Below, in pieces: positions 55,663 through 64,000 of a stretch of 64,000 nt of DNA (position 1 is its first letter; each line of letters opens with the position of its first letter). Both the position numbers and the translations under genes were made by a program. This DNA comes from Micrasema longulum (lineage: Eukaryota; Arthropoda; Insecta; Trichoptera; Brachycentridae): the NCBI GenBank assembly GCA_022494885.1, contig JAGVSM010003542.1, positions 95,357 to 159,356 on the forward strand, read 5' to 3'. Below the pieces are notes generated by a model that did no database searches, had not been told where the DNA came from, and was given only the letters and a program-made list of their open reading frames with translations.

Positions 55663-57012
55663 TGTATCTGCAAATGCAGCTATAACTGCAAAGAAATACC
55701 TTTCGAACAAAAGATGTCATTGTTCACGGAATTCTATGCGTTAAAAAACAATGAAAAGCAATCTTCTTTTCTGATGGGATTAATCCATTTGACAGAAATT
55801 AAAAGAAGAAGGCATGGAACCTATGAATCTCCTGCTCTAAGTAGGCGACAATGCACCGCATATTATATGCTTCCAGATGGCAAGGGAAATGTTGTCGGTG
55901 TGTGCAAAGCAACGTTCATGAACATTTTTTCCCTTTCTCCAAAAAAGATTCAAGTACTACTCGATAAAAAGAAACAAGGACATACAACCTACTTGGAATC
56001 AAGAGGAAACATCAATAAGAAAAAACGAAAATATTCAGACGAAGATGAGGATGAAATTAAACAACATGTAAATATGTTTCCCAGACTTGTAAGTCATTAT
56101 GGTCGAGCGAGATCAGAGAAAGAATACTTAAGTCCAGATTTAAATATACATCGTTTGTTTAAAGCATTTAAGATATCTTTTCCGGAGTCAAAAGTCACAT
56201 ATAAGTTCTACTCTAAAATTTTTGGAAAGGAGTTTCCGAATTCAAAATTTGGCCAGAAACGAACTGATACATGTGCAACGTGCGACCTCTATGTTGCTAA
56301 AATAAATGCCGATCCATCTAATAAAACAATACTGAAGAATCAACTTGAATTACACCATCGAAAAGCAGAAAAAGCAACAAAACAGATGTCACTTGATATA
56401 AAAAAATCACAGATGCCGAGTAGTAATATATGCACTGCCGCCATGGACTTGCAACAAGTTTTGCTGACACCAACTTTAACTCATGGGCCCATGTACTATT
56501 CGCGACAATTATCAAATTTCAATTTGGGTGTGCATATCGAAAATACCGGTGATGGGTATATGCTTATGTGGCATGAAGCTATTACAGGAAGAGGGGGACA
56601 TGCGATAGCATCCTGCATTTACAAAATGTTTTCTAATAATTTTATAAGAAAGGAGAATCTCATCATGTGGAGTGACAATTGTAGTGGACAAAATAAAAAT
56701 AAAATGATGATATTTTTATGGGCATATCTTGTGTATAAAAAAGTTTTTACATCGATAGAGCATAAATTTTTAATGAGCGGGCATTCATTCCTTAGCTGCG
56801 ACAGGGACTTTGCTTTAATCGAAAAAAGGAAACGAGTAACACATTCCATTGTTCCTGCAGATCTTGTTGATATGATGAAAAATACTCGTGACAAGCAGCC
56901 TTTTAATGTTATTTCAATGACATCACATGATTTCATGGATTTTAAATTGGCTGCCGAAACATTTTTGAACAATGCAGATATCGAAGGCTCATCGCTTGAA
57001 ATTCGTAAGTGA
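55663..57012 (+). CDS. DUF7869-type DDD/E transposase-like protein, exon 2
   Basis: After the acceptor TTTATTTTAG the frame opens with CICKCSYNCKEIPFEQKMSL, a Cys cluster typical of this family. It is open for 449 codons (432 if counted from the ATG at 55714). Numbered from that ATG, features are RTDTCATCDLY (Cys pair near 188-191), AAMDLQQVLLTPTL (D245), MWSDNCSGQNKNK (D321) and SGHSFLSCDRDFALIEK (D363 and D365). D245, D321 and D363/D365 fit an RNase H-like DDD/E triad with spacings of 76 and about 42-44. The position between inverted repeats supports a transposase role. The frame ends early at 57012, because the conserved C-terminus continues in the next frame. Confidence 0.7.
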   Translation, partial: CICKCSYNCKEIPFEQKMSLFTEFYALKNNEKQSSFLMGLIHLTEIKRRRHGTYESPALSRRQCTAYYMLPDGKGNVVGVCKATFMNIFSLSPKKIQVLLDKKKQGHTTYLESRGNINKKKRKYSDEDEDEIKQHVNMFPRLVSHYGRARSEKEYLSPDLNIHRLFKAFKISFPESKVTYKFYSKIFGKEFPNSKFGQKRTDTCATCDLYVAKINADPSNKTILKNQLELHHRKAEKATKQMSLDIKKSQMPSSNICTAAMDLQQVLLTPTLTHGPMYYSRQLSNFNLGVHIENTGDGYMLMWHEAITGRGGHAIASCIYKMFSNNFIRKENLIMWSDNCSGQNKNKMMIFLWAYLVYKKVFTSIEHKFLMSGHSFLSCDRDFALIEKRKRVTHSIVPADLVDMMKNTRDKQPFNVISMTSHDFMDFKLAAETFLNNADIEGSSLEIRK

Positions 57013-57259
57013 TAATCCTTTCGGTGTCAAAATGAAAGAGACCCACAACTCTATGGAGCCCTGGAAAATTGTAAGATTATTGAAGAAGAACAAAAAGTTA
57101 TCGGATTTAGATAATTATTTCTTACCCATGCTGAATTGCAAGAGCAAAATAACAGAAGATAAGAAAAAAGATCTCAAAAATCTAATACCTTACTTGCACA
57201 CGGAAGAACATAAACAGTTTTATAATAGAATTTTAGATATACACGATGGTGGGTGCTAA
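56972..57259 (+). pseudogene. Same protein, C-terminal part after a +1 frameshift
   Basis: In the +1 frame the protein continues QISKAHRLKFVSDNPFGVKM, KETHNSMEPWKIVRLLKK and ends GHG-less at HDGGC (57259). The ISK-...-F-V-K-x-x-x-THN...EPWK order is the usual C-terminus of DUF7869-type proteins, so the gene is interrupted by a one-base gain or two-base loss somewhere around 56955-56975. It may be a mutation, an assembly error or, less likely, programmed frameshifting. Confidence 0.6.
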
Positions 57260-57360
57260 ATAGTAATTATACTGAATTATAAATACCATGGGAATTTTCA
57301 TCGTCGTCACATCACTATTATAGATAGATGAAACAGTGGATGTACCTATTTCTTTATTCT

Positions 57361-57420
57361 CACTAAGGCACTAACACCTTTATTGCTTTAGAGAGCAGGG
57401 CACGTTGGCCCTTTTAAAAG
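57361..57420 (-). repeat. Subterminal repeat motifs, right
   Basis: On the minus strand, CAATAAAGGTGTTAGTGCCT (57385-57366) and CTTTTAAAAGGGCCAACGTG (57420-57401) mirror the left subterminal motif AAAGGTGTTAAGTGCCAT. Multiple inward copies near both ends are typical transposase-binding arrays. Confidence 0.55.
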
Positions 57421-57692
57421 AAACTAACAACGGTACATGAGACTTTCTTTTAAATTATTTGTTTTTTTGATTTTATACTTAGTTTAATATGTCTTTTTTA
57501 TATATTTTTTACTAAACTACATTAAAATATGCTCTTTTGTTGATTTGGCATAAAAATAAAATAATGTTTTCTTTGAATTATTATGTGTATTTTTAATTTC
57601 CCGTCTGCTTTCCTTTTTTGTCCATGGCACATAGAGCCTTTTAAGTTTCTGGTATTCATATAACAATAATTTTAGTATGATAGGCCTGTGGG

Positions 57693-57990
57693 TTGCCCAA
57701 ATGGGCTCCTCGTAACGAGCTTAGGTCATGGGCCAGGAAGCAGACCGTGATACTCCAGCAAAAAGTACCTAGTCAGCACCATGCGAAGGAACTGATAAAA
57801 AAGTACTCGCATAGGTTTGCTTTCGACCTAACAAAGCTCGGCCGAAATCAAGCGAGGGTCATCGCTAGAGCCCTTACAAAGCACTGCAGATTAAAAAATC
57901 ACCTTGCTAGAATGAACCTTTTCGAAACTTCAAGATGTAGGTTCTGCAGATGAGGAAACACCAGTGGCGAATGGTGATTTTATTTACAGG
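57693..57990 (+). mobile_element. LINE ORF2 C-terminal zinc-knuckle fragment
   Basis: The plus strand reads FDLTKLGRNQARVIARALTK, HCRLKNHLARMNLFETSRCRFC and, after a one-base shift, DEETPV. L-x-R-x-x-x-R-x-x-x-x-x-LTxHC-x-LxxHLxRM...C-x2-C...EET is the standard RNase H/zinc-knuckle junction of I/R1/LOA-like LINEs. It starts 35 bp after the transposon's right end. Dead fragment. Confidence 0.7.
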
Positions 57991-58209
57991 TAAGCTATAA
58001 AAAAATATCATACATTTGTACCAACATTTCTAGGTACATAATATAATGTAAGTAATATATACTATGAATTGATATTTTCCCGTGGTTCTGTTTGATACAA
58101 CAACTCTCATCCATGAAATCAACTCAAACGATGTAACTTCGTGATATATTATATTATATTGATATATTATCAAATACTTTAATACATAACTCATTATTTT
58201 TTTAAAAAA

Positions 58210-58440
58210 ATAGCACTATGAATTCAGTCGATATTAGGTATTCAATTGAAATGTCAACTGGCCGAATTGTTCTAAAAATTAATAGTGCTAAAAACGGCCG
58301 CGTCGAGCGCCATATGTCCTGCAATATGACGTATGAAAGTAATTATGGTCTTATGTCAAAAGTACCATCTCAAAGAAAAATAGTCCTTAAGAAACAATGT
58401 TTGAAATACTGTTTTTCAAATCAAGAATCTTCAAATAATT
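58210..58440 (+). repeat. Unclassified coding-like repeat, partner at 31750
   Basis: An 80-codon frame contains NSAKNGRVERHMS and SQRKIVLKKQCLKYC, paralleling the minus-strand frame at 31800-31930. Family unknown. Confidence 0.4.
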
Positions 58441-58839
58441 TGTGTAATCTGCAAGTTTAATCTAGGAGAAAAAAACCCGCACTGGGGTTAATACATTCAA
58501 AATATAGTATTCTTATTTGCATGAAAAAATAAGCTGGAATAATCGGCTAGTTTCTTGGCTCACCGCAGGCGCTGGGCGCACTTCATTAATATTTATATTA
58601 GGATAAAAATACAAACGGTGAAAATGATTTAAAATAAATGGTAATTATTTATTTGTTTTTCTGTAAATAAAGTTTCGGTAAAACATTATTATGGTTAGAC
58701 AAATATAATGGTAAGCTGCGCATAATCGCTTCTATACACGGTTCGCCCCTGGGAAACACCTGTACACATTATATAAGTGTGATGCTTTACATCGTAAAAA
58801 GAAGCCGAATCCTCGGGGTACCAACGGTTAAACCTGAGG

Positions 58840-59150
58840 ATGTTAAAGGGCTCGCCCTCTACCTAACAGTCCGATACTTTACGTATCTGGCTGTTAAGTA
58901 GTATCTTGGGCTGGATTTTCTTGCGTTTTGCAGGTCTCTTGTTAATATCGAAGAGAGTGTGGGGTAGCTCAGTTTAGCCACGGCATCCCCCGGGGATGAG
59001 CTACTGTAAGACTCATTATACCTTTGATCTAATTTACTGTCCATATTTCTGTCTTTAGCTTCAATATTATTTTCTATGTTTATAAATTATATTTTGTTCA
59101 AATAACATGTATGTTCACTGTGCAAATTGGCTTAGGCCGTTAATAAATAA
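58840..59150 (+). mobile_element. LINE-like 3' end
   Basis: The segment ends TGTGCAAATTGGCTTAGGCC, GTTAATAAATAATA, sharing AATTGGCTTAGGCCG with the minus-strand 3' end at 14700. The upstream 150 bp is GC-richer with a 61-codon minus-strand ORF, but no recognisable domain. A truncated retroelement is likely. Confidence 0.45.
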
Positions 59151-59519
59151 TACAAAAATATTTTGACGTTTAAAACGTGCCGACGTTTATGCTAGGCTCA
59201 CGGGCTAGGTAATAAGAATCAACAATTTATTCGCCATTACAACTTTATAAATCATTTTATTGATAGCCTTCCGATAGATAATTTTATCTTCCCAATAAAG
59301 CGAATCATGCGACAAATGACTTCGCTTGTCGTATTCCGATTTCACAGAAACGACAATGAGACAATAATTAAAGCGATATTACGATCCTGTAGATATTTAT
59401 GCAACAACACCTCGCAATTAGACCCGAGATAATTAGGTCTTTTAAATCGATCAATCTTTGCACAATTAATAGGCAGTAATCACATTTGAACCTCTATATC
59501 ACCTCTTGTGTTAACATTC

Positions 59520-60130
59520 TATTTTGTCCTATATAACAACTAGTACAACTAATCCTGACTTCATTATACTGGAGACATTGCATTGGCTATACTTAGTTGT
59601 AGTTTATTGCATTAACTATAAATTATTTATCACCGGCATTTTACCCCTTCTAAGAAGGGCTATAAAGGTTTATACTGCTTATTTACATGTTGCTGCAATC
59701 AAAATAATAAAATTCTGTATAAATGTACATCAGTCATGATTTTTTAAATTACGATTTTTTACTAAAAACATTAAATTTGTTAAAACTTAACAATAGAAGA
59801 AAAATTAAAGACCTTTTAAATTTATTCAAAATTGTAAATTCAATATGGGATTGCCCTGAACTATGATCTCTCATCAACTTCAGGGTGCCTGAAAATATGA
59901 CTAGAACTGGTGCCACCGCTTTGTAGAAACAATTCACGAACAGTGTATACTTGTAATGCTGTATTAAACAGACTTCATGAACTCGGCAATAGTTATTCCC
60001 ACGTATCTGATATATTTAGTGTAGGGTATTGTTCCTATAGAACAAACCTTTTGAACTTTTTTAAAGATGGTGAATGGTAATTATATTTATTTATTTATGC
60101 ATTTCATAATACAATGAAATGCAATTTTTT
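59520..60130 (+). mobile_element. LINE reverse transcriptase C-terminal fragment
   Basis: Joined across small frameshifts the plus strand reads NRRKIKDLLNLFKIVNSIWD, CPELxSLINFRVPENMTRTG, then NAVLNRLHELGNSY and FSVGYCSYRTNLLNFF. The RRxxxDLxxLFKIxNxxxDCPELLxxINFxVP motif is standard in RTE-X/Jockey-like ORF2 C-termini. Stops at several points show decay. Confidence 0.65.
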
Positions 60131-60399
60131 GTTCCATTTGCCCAGCTGTATGAAATAGTACTTTTCGGTTTTCTTGTTATACATATTACTTTAAAATATT
60201 TTATTATTTAATTTGTTTTTTACATTTATTATTGAATTGTTTAAACTTTCTACTGAATATGATGTATAATTTTTAGGTAATTTTATTTTTATATAAATCT
60301 TGTATAATTTTTAGGTTTATTTTTTTTAATAAATCTTGGGTAAAAAGAAAATTTATGTTTAAAAAAAAAAATATACATAAGCCAAATATGTTAGTATTA

Positions 60400-60950
60400 T
60401 ACATTTTTGTAAAAGGCAGATTTGCCGATTATGTTAAAAAAATTAAATAAAAGTCAGATAAAAGATGCCGTTTGATATTAAAATACGAATTTTTTTCACG
60501 AGTCCAGGCGAATACATAAATAAAGTGTGAAATAAAACCAAAACTCTGGACGGCTGTTTTAGACTCGATGGCTGTTTTAGACTCGATGGCTGCTCTCAGG
60601 TAAAAAGCGAGAGAAGATAAGTCCGCCTTGCTGCGTAGTGGTTGGTGCGTTGGCCTTTTATTCTTGAAACCGATTTTGTTTTTTTTTTTTTTTAAAGAAA
60701 GAATATCAGAATGATATTTTCTGTGTCGGTACCTTTTCTGTTTTTTATTGTCCGAAGACGACAGATAAAACTAAGCGCTTTTTTGGTTTTTGGATGCTCC
60801 TACTCGTAGCTCCTATAAGAAACAATTTATCAAAAAAGTATTACAATAAAGACACGCTAATGCTAAATATCTAGAGTGTAAAAAAATCATTGCTCTAGTG
60901 ACATAATTCAGGGAGAAAATGCGGGAATACGTTTGTATGAAGAAAAGTGA
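60400..60950 (-). repeat. Family G element
   Basis: GACTCGATGGCTG is duplicated at 60550-60590, followed by GCTCTCAGGTAAAAA as at 40110-40130. AGGGAGAAAATGCGGGAATA (60910-60930) is the inverse of 39795-39815. ATCCAAAAACC and TTTTTGATAAATTGTTTC (minus) match 42590-42640. These shared blocks define one repeat family present near 39.6-40.2, 42.5 and 60.5-60.95 kb. Confidence 0.5.
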
Positions 60951-61011
60951 GACCGCGTTTCCTCTTAACACGCTACAGAGAATCATGCAAAATTCGTGGC
61001 AATTTTTTTTA

Positions 61012-61275
61012 ATGCATGGTAACTCTTGTTTTCTTTTTGCCTTTTTTGTCCTGATGCATGGTAGCACAAGTTTTCTTTCTGCATTTTTGTTATGATACAT
61101 GGTAGCAATAGTTTTCTTTTTGCATTTTTGTTATGATACATGGTAGCAATAGTTTTCTTTTTGCATTTTTGTTATGATACATGGTAGCAATAGTTTTCTT
61201 TTTGCATTTTTGTTATGATACATGGTAGCAATAGTTTTCTTTTTGCCTTTTTTTCCGATGCATGGGTAGCACAGT
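61012..61275. repeat. 41-bp minisatellite, about six copies
   Basis: Units start at 61012, 61054, 61095, 61136, 61177, 61218 and 61258, containing ATACATGGTAGCAATAG and TTTTCTTTTTGCATTTTTG. The middle four are nearly identical, the outer ones diverged, as expected from unequal exchange. Confidence 0.85.
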
Positions 61276-61929
61276 GCTAATCTTTACAAGGGAATAAATA
61301 AATGCTAACTGGCCAAATTGAATGCCTTTCAAATTTGATTAATTGTATTTGGTGACATAGTAAACACAATTAACAGAATGTGCGACTAAATTTGGGCCTT
61401 TTGTTTGCTATCTCAGGTACTATGCCGGGTATACATACAAGTTTACACGCCTCAAGTCCGTACGTTTACTGGTTTATTACTTTATAAAATATAAAGTGGT
61501 ATTAGCAAGGTCTTCTTCCAATTGTTTTGTGACCTCTGGTATTGTGCAGATTGGCCACCATTCGTATGTGGAGATTCTGGGTAAAACCACAGACTCTTTC
61601 TGTCAACAAGTTTTTTTCTATTTTCTCGCGCGAATGATAAAAAATAACTCCGAAGTCACCCGAGTGGGTACTGCTAGATATAACCCTTATTTGTGCGAAT
61701 TTCGTTCTCTAATGGTATTTTAAAATAAGTTTTTTTAGTATTAAATTATGCCTTTAAAATTACGTTACATACCTGATACAAAAGCACCTGTATTCTTTGG
61801 AGTCGAGAAAAGGTGTAATAAATAAATAAGGTTCTTATTTAACATATTAATTGGTAATGGTTTTTGTTAAAAACAAACACCCATAAGGGACATTTTTAAA
61901 TTTTTTATTTATTTCATTTTTTGTACATT

Positions 61930-62665
61930 GGCGGGCTTATTGCCAAATGGCAATTTCTTCCAACCAACCAATAAAATAAAAGTTTTATTTTTATAATTCA
62001 AGTTACAGAACATATCCAATAGAAAAAAAAGATTAAAAAGTTAAAAATATATAAAAATAAAAATAAATGTATTTGTAAATAAATTACCTTAAATCAAAAC
62101 TATTACTCAATGGGAAAAAGGAAAAAGGAGAAAAGAGGAAAGAGGAAAAAAGAAAGGAGGAGAGATTAAGGAAGAGAAAGGAGATGTTTCTTCAGACGTG
62201 ATTTAAACAGAGATAATGTAGTAACATCTTTGATAGTGGATGGGAGATGATTCCACAATCGAGCCGCATGGACACTATATGAGTTAGAGAAGAAAGAGGA
62301 ATTGTGGATGGGTATTAAGAGAGTGCCTTGAGAATTAGAACGAAGAAGTAAACCATGAACTGATAAGCGTTGAAATTTTTCACGCAGGTATGTATGAGCG
62401 TGATATGAGGGAGTGATAGTCTCTCCGCTGTCTAATTTTGAGCCATTTCAGTTGCCTACGATAATCAGAAATATGGTCATATTTCTTAAGACCAAAAATG
62501 TACCTTATGCATGTATTCTGAAGTCGTTCAAGTTTATCGAGTTGCTCACAGCTTAAATCAGTCATGAAAACATCAGCGAAATCTAAAATAGGTAGTAGTA
62601 ATGCTTGTACAAGGGTGCATTTATGGGTAAGAATTTTTGGGTAGCTACGTATAGGTAGCTAGAGA
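61930..62665 (-). mobile_element. Jockey-like LINE 3' portion
   Basis: The minus strand encodes FADVFMTDLSCEQLDKLERL, QNTCIRYIFGLKKYDHISDY, RRQLKWLKIRQRRDYHSL and further down RLWNHLPSTIKD, LFKSRLKKHLL, then the 3' UTR ending GGCAATAAGCCCGCCAATGT. LxxLQNxCIRxIFGLxKxDHIS is a strong reverse transcriptase thumb/C-terminal signature. The same 3' end occurs at 49150-49985. One or two stops or frameshifts interrupt it. Confidence 0.75.
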
Positions 62666-62816
62666 AAAACCAATCGAACGGTATATTAAATGAATCCTTA
62701 TGGATTGGTATACAAATAGTAATTTATCAATAAGATTTACAAAATATGTCCAAAAGAACATTAAACTATAAAAAAGACACTACCTTGTCGGTAAGTTTCA
62801 TCTATCGAAAAGTGAG

Positions 62817-63060
62817 CTAATTATTTATTTTCTTGTATGACTGTCTTTGCAATAAGAACACACCAACCGAGCTGTCTTTGGGTACTTCATTGAAAAGCCT
62901 AAGCGTTCTTGGTACTGGTGAAAATAATTGGTCGGTGTAAAAAAAGTGAGTTCCATAGTTTCCTACAGTAAATAAAGTTTTCGTGTGAGTAGTACGATTC
63001 GGAACATTGATGTTAATTTGAGATTGTATATCTTCAGCATCCATCTTACTGGATAGAATG
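62817..63060 (-). mobile_element. LINE reverse transcriptase C-terminal fragment
   Basis: The minus strand reads INVPNRTTHTKTLFTVGNYG, THFFYTDQLFSPVPRTLRLF, NEVPKD. The INVPxRxTRxxxxF...PxxRxLRLxN motif is typical of Jockey-like ORF2 ends. Its short length and lack of the core domain mark it as a truncated insertion. Confidence 0.6.
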
Positions 63061-63239
63061 GGGGCAAGAAGGAGCCTCTACAAGAGATTGCGAATCATCA
63101 AACTAAGAAAAAAATGAGAAACAAAAGCAACCCGGCACAAGGGGGCCTAGATACGACGAAAGTCGGCTAATTCTTTCAAAACCTGACAGCCACTCACTAA
63201 GTCGGAAAAAAGAGCCCTCTTCACGACGACCGCAACTAA

Positions 63240-64000
63240 TATTGAGGGACTGAGCAAGCACAGGGAGGCCATCCATTGCTGTTCTCTATTTTTGTTAATA
63301 ATACTAAAAATGTGATTTTCAACTCGTGTTTTCTGTTATTTGCGGATGACTTAAAACTTTTCTTAAAAGGTGATAAGGTCTTCTCCAAACGGATATATCT
63401 AATATATGCGAATGGGGAAGGCGTAACAAACTTAGGTTTAATGTTTCCAAGTGTTCGGTCGCGTCTTTCACTAGATCCCGAAAAACTCTATTTTTTCGGT
63501 ACAAAATGAATAACCAGAATGTGATACTAGCATCAAATGTTAAGGATCTGGGTGTTAAATTTATGAGCACCCTGATATTTCATAAACAAATAAAGACAAT
63601 CAATGGTAATGCATTGAATATCTTAGGATTTGTTCTACGTACTGCCAGGGTTTTTGAAAATACCCTCGTACTGAAAACTCTTTACAACTCCTCGGTGCGA
63701 AGTAGACTCGAGAGTGGCTCGATGATTTGGGGGCCACATGAACTGAAGTTCTCCCTTATGATAGAGAAAATCCAAAAGAAGCTTCTGAGATATCTCTACA
63801 TGAAAGAGTGCGGGTATTATCCTTGGCTCTATCCGACCGAGTTTCTCCAGGGTATGCTTGGCTACAACAGTTTAGAGACTAGAAGGAATGTGAATTTGAC
63901 TACACATTTTTATTGATTGTTGCGCGGTATGGTCGATGAACCTGAGATTGTGATGGGCATCGGTTTGTATGTCCCTGATATAATTATCCCTATAATTGTC
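63240..64000 (+). mobile_element. LINE reverse transcriptase, catalytic part, runs off the window
   Basis: The plus strand reads PLLFSIFVNNTKNVIFNS, CFLLFADDLKLFLKG (FADD is the YxDD-type catalytic box), RSRLSLDPEKLYFFGTK, then in an overlapping frame VKDLGVKFMSTLIFHKQI, VRSRLESGSMIWGPH, LMIEKIQKKLLRYLYMKE and LETRRNV. This is the order palm, thumb, C-terminal region of Jockey/CR1-like LINEs. A frameshift at about 63500 and internal loss after the FADD box show that it is inactive. The 3' end lies beyond 64000. Confidence 0.75.

Larger units (their letters stand above)
54737..57658 (+). mobile_element. DUF7869-type terminal-inverted-repeat transposon
   Basis: The left end TGAATACCAGAAACTTAAAA (54737) is repeated exactly, inverted, at the right end (57658 inward). 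The match covers the first 23 bp and resumes at TGTGCCA or AAGTGCCA. TA flanks both sides (54735-54736, 57659-57660), consistent with a 2-bp TA duplication, though AT flanking a one-base-shorter end is equally compatible. The 2.92-kb element holds one spliced gene for a DDD/E-like protein and repeated subterminal motifs (AAAGGTGTTAAGTGCCAT type) near both ends. It sits in the intron after catulin exon C in the same direction. The superfamily cannot be fixed by eye. Confidence 0.75.

Noticed and set aside
61012..61275. CRISPR-like array
   Set aside because: The units are continuous 41-bp tandem copies without unique spacers, in a eukaryotic genome.

Overview
The window is AT-rich animal nuclear DNA, most likely from an insect. 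The evidence is one conserved multi-exon gene with GT-AG introns, many decayed non-LTR retrotransposon (LINE) fragments, tRNA-derived SINEs, small inverted-repeat elements and microsatellites. There are no bacterial-style operons, and nearly all ORFs of 60-110 codons look like chance ORFs or repeat debris. I cannot name the species; Hemiptera or Lepidoptera would fit.

Host gene: three consecutive plus-strand exons (47967-48172, 51017-51226, 54512-54658) encode an uninterrupted stretch of an alpha-catulin (CTNNAL1, fly alpha-Catr), a vinculin/alpha-catenin family protein. The 5' exons and the C-terminal exons are not recognisable here, so 1-47966 is either a long upstream intron or intergenic DNA, and 54659-64000 is largely intron.

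Mobile DNA: the best autonomous-looking element is a 2.92-kb terminal-inverted-repeat transposon (54737-57658) in the intron 78 bp after the third catulin exon. It carries a spliced gene for a DDD/E-like protein of the kind databases call DUF7869, ending in a frameshift, plus repeated subterminal motifs. Other DNA elements are a PIF/Harbinger deletion derivative (25441-26425, TAA duplication) with stubs of both of its genes, a pogo-like element near 10.6-11.5 kb, several hairpin MITEs, and a recurrent family with GGGCCTCGATTATGATGGG ends. LINE debris includes RTE-, CR1/L2-, Jockey- and R1-like reverse transcriptase or zinc-knuckle pieces on both strands.

Ribozyme-like motifs: five places (0.8, 11.9, 15.3, 27.1 and 39.4 kb) combine a CUGANGA-like box, a small helix and GAAAC followed by a self-complementary stem III and a UC or UU cleavage dinucleotide. 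This is the layout of minimal, dimer-type hammerhead ribozymes known from Penelope-like elements and retrozymes. Two of them sit in head-to-head palindromes, one of which is a perfect 93-bp inverted repeat, and one sits in a 66-bp tandem array.

Layout: 0-10 kb repeats and AT-rich DNA; 10-20 kb pogo-like element, SINEs, palindrome, tandem duplication; 20-34 kb LINE fragments and Harbinger; 34-46 kb MITEs, ribozyme-like array, nested repeats; 47-54.7 kb catulin exons; 54.7-57.7 kb DUF7869-type transposon; 57.7-64 kb mostly LINE remains. All family assignments come from reading motifs by eye; no database search was run.
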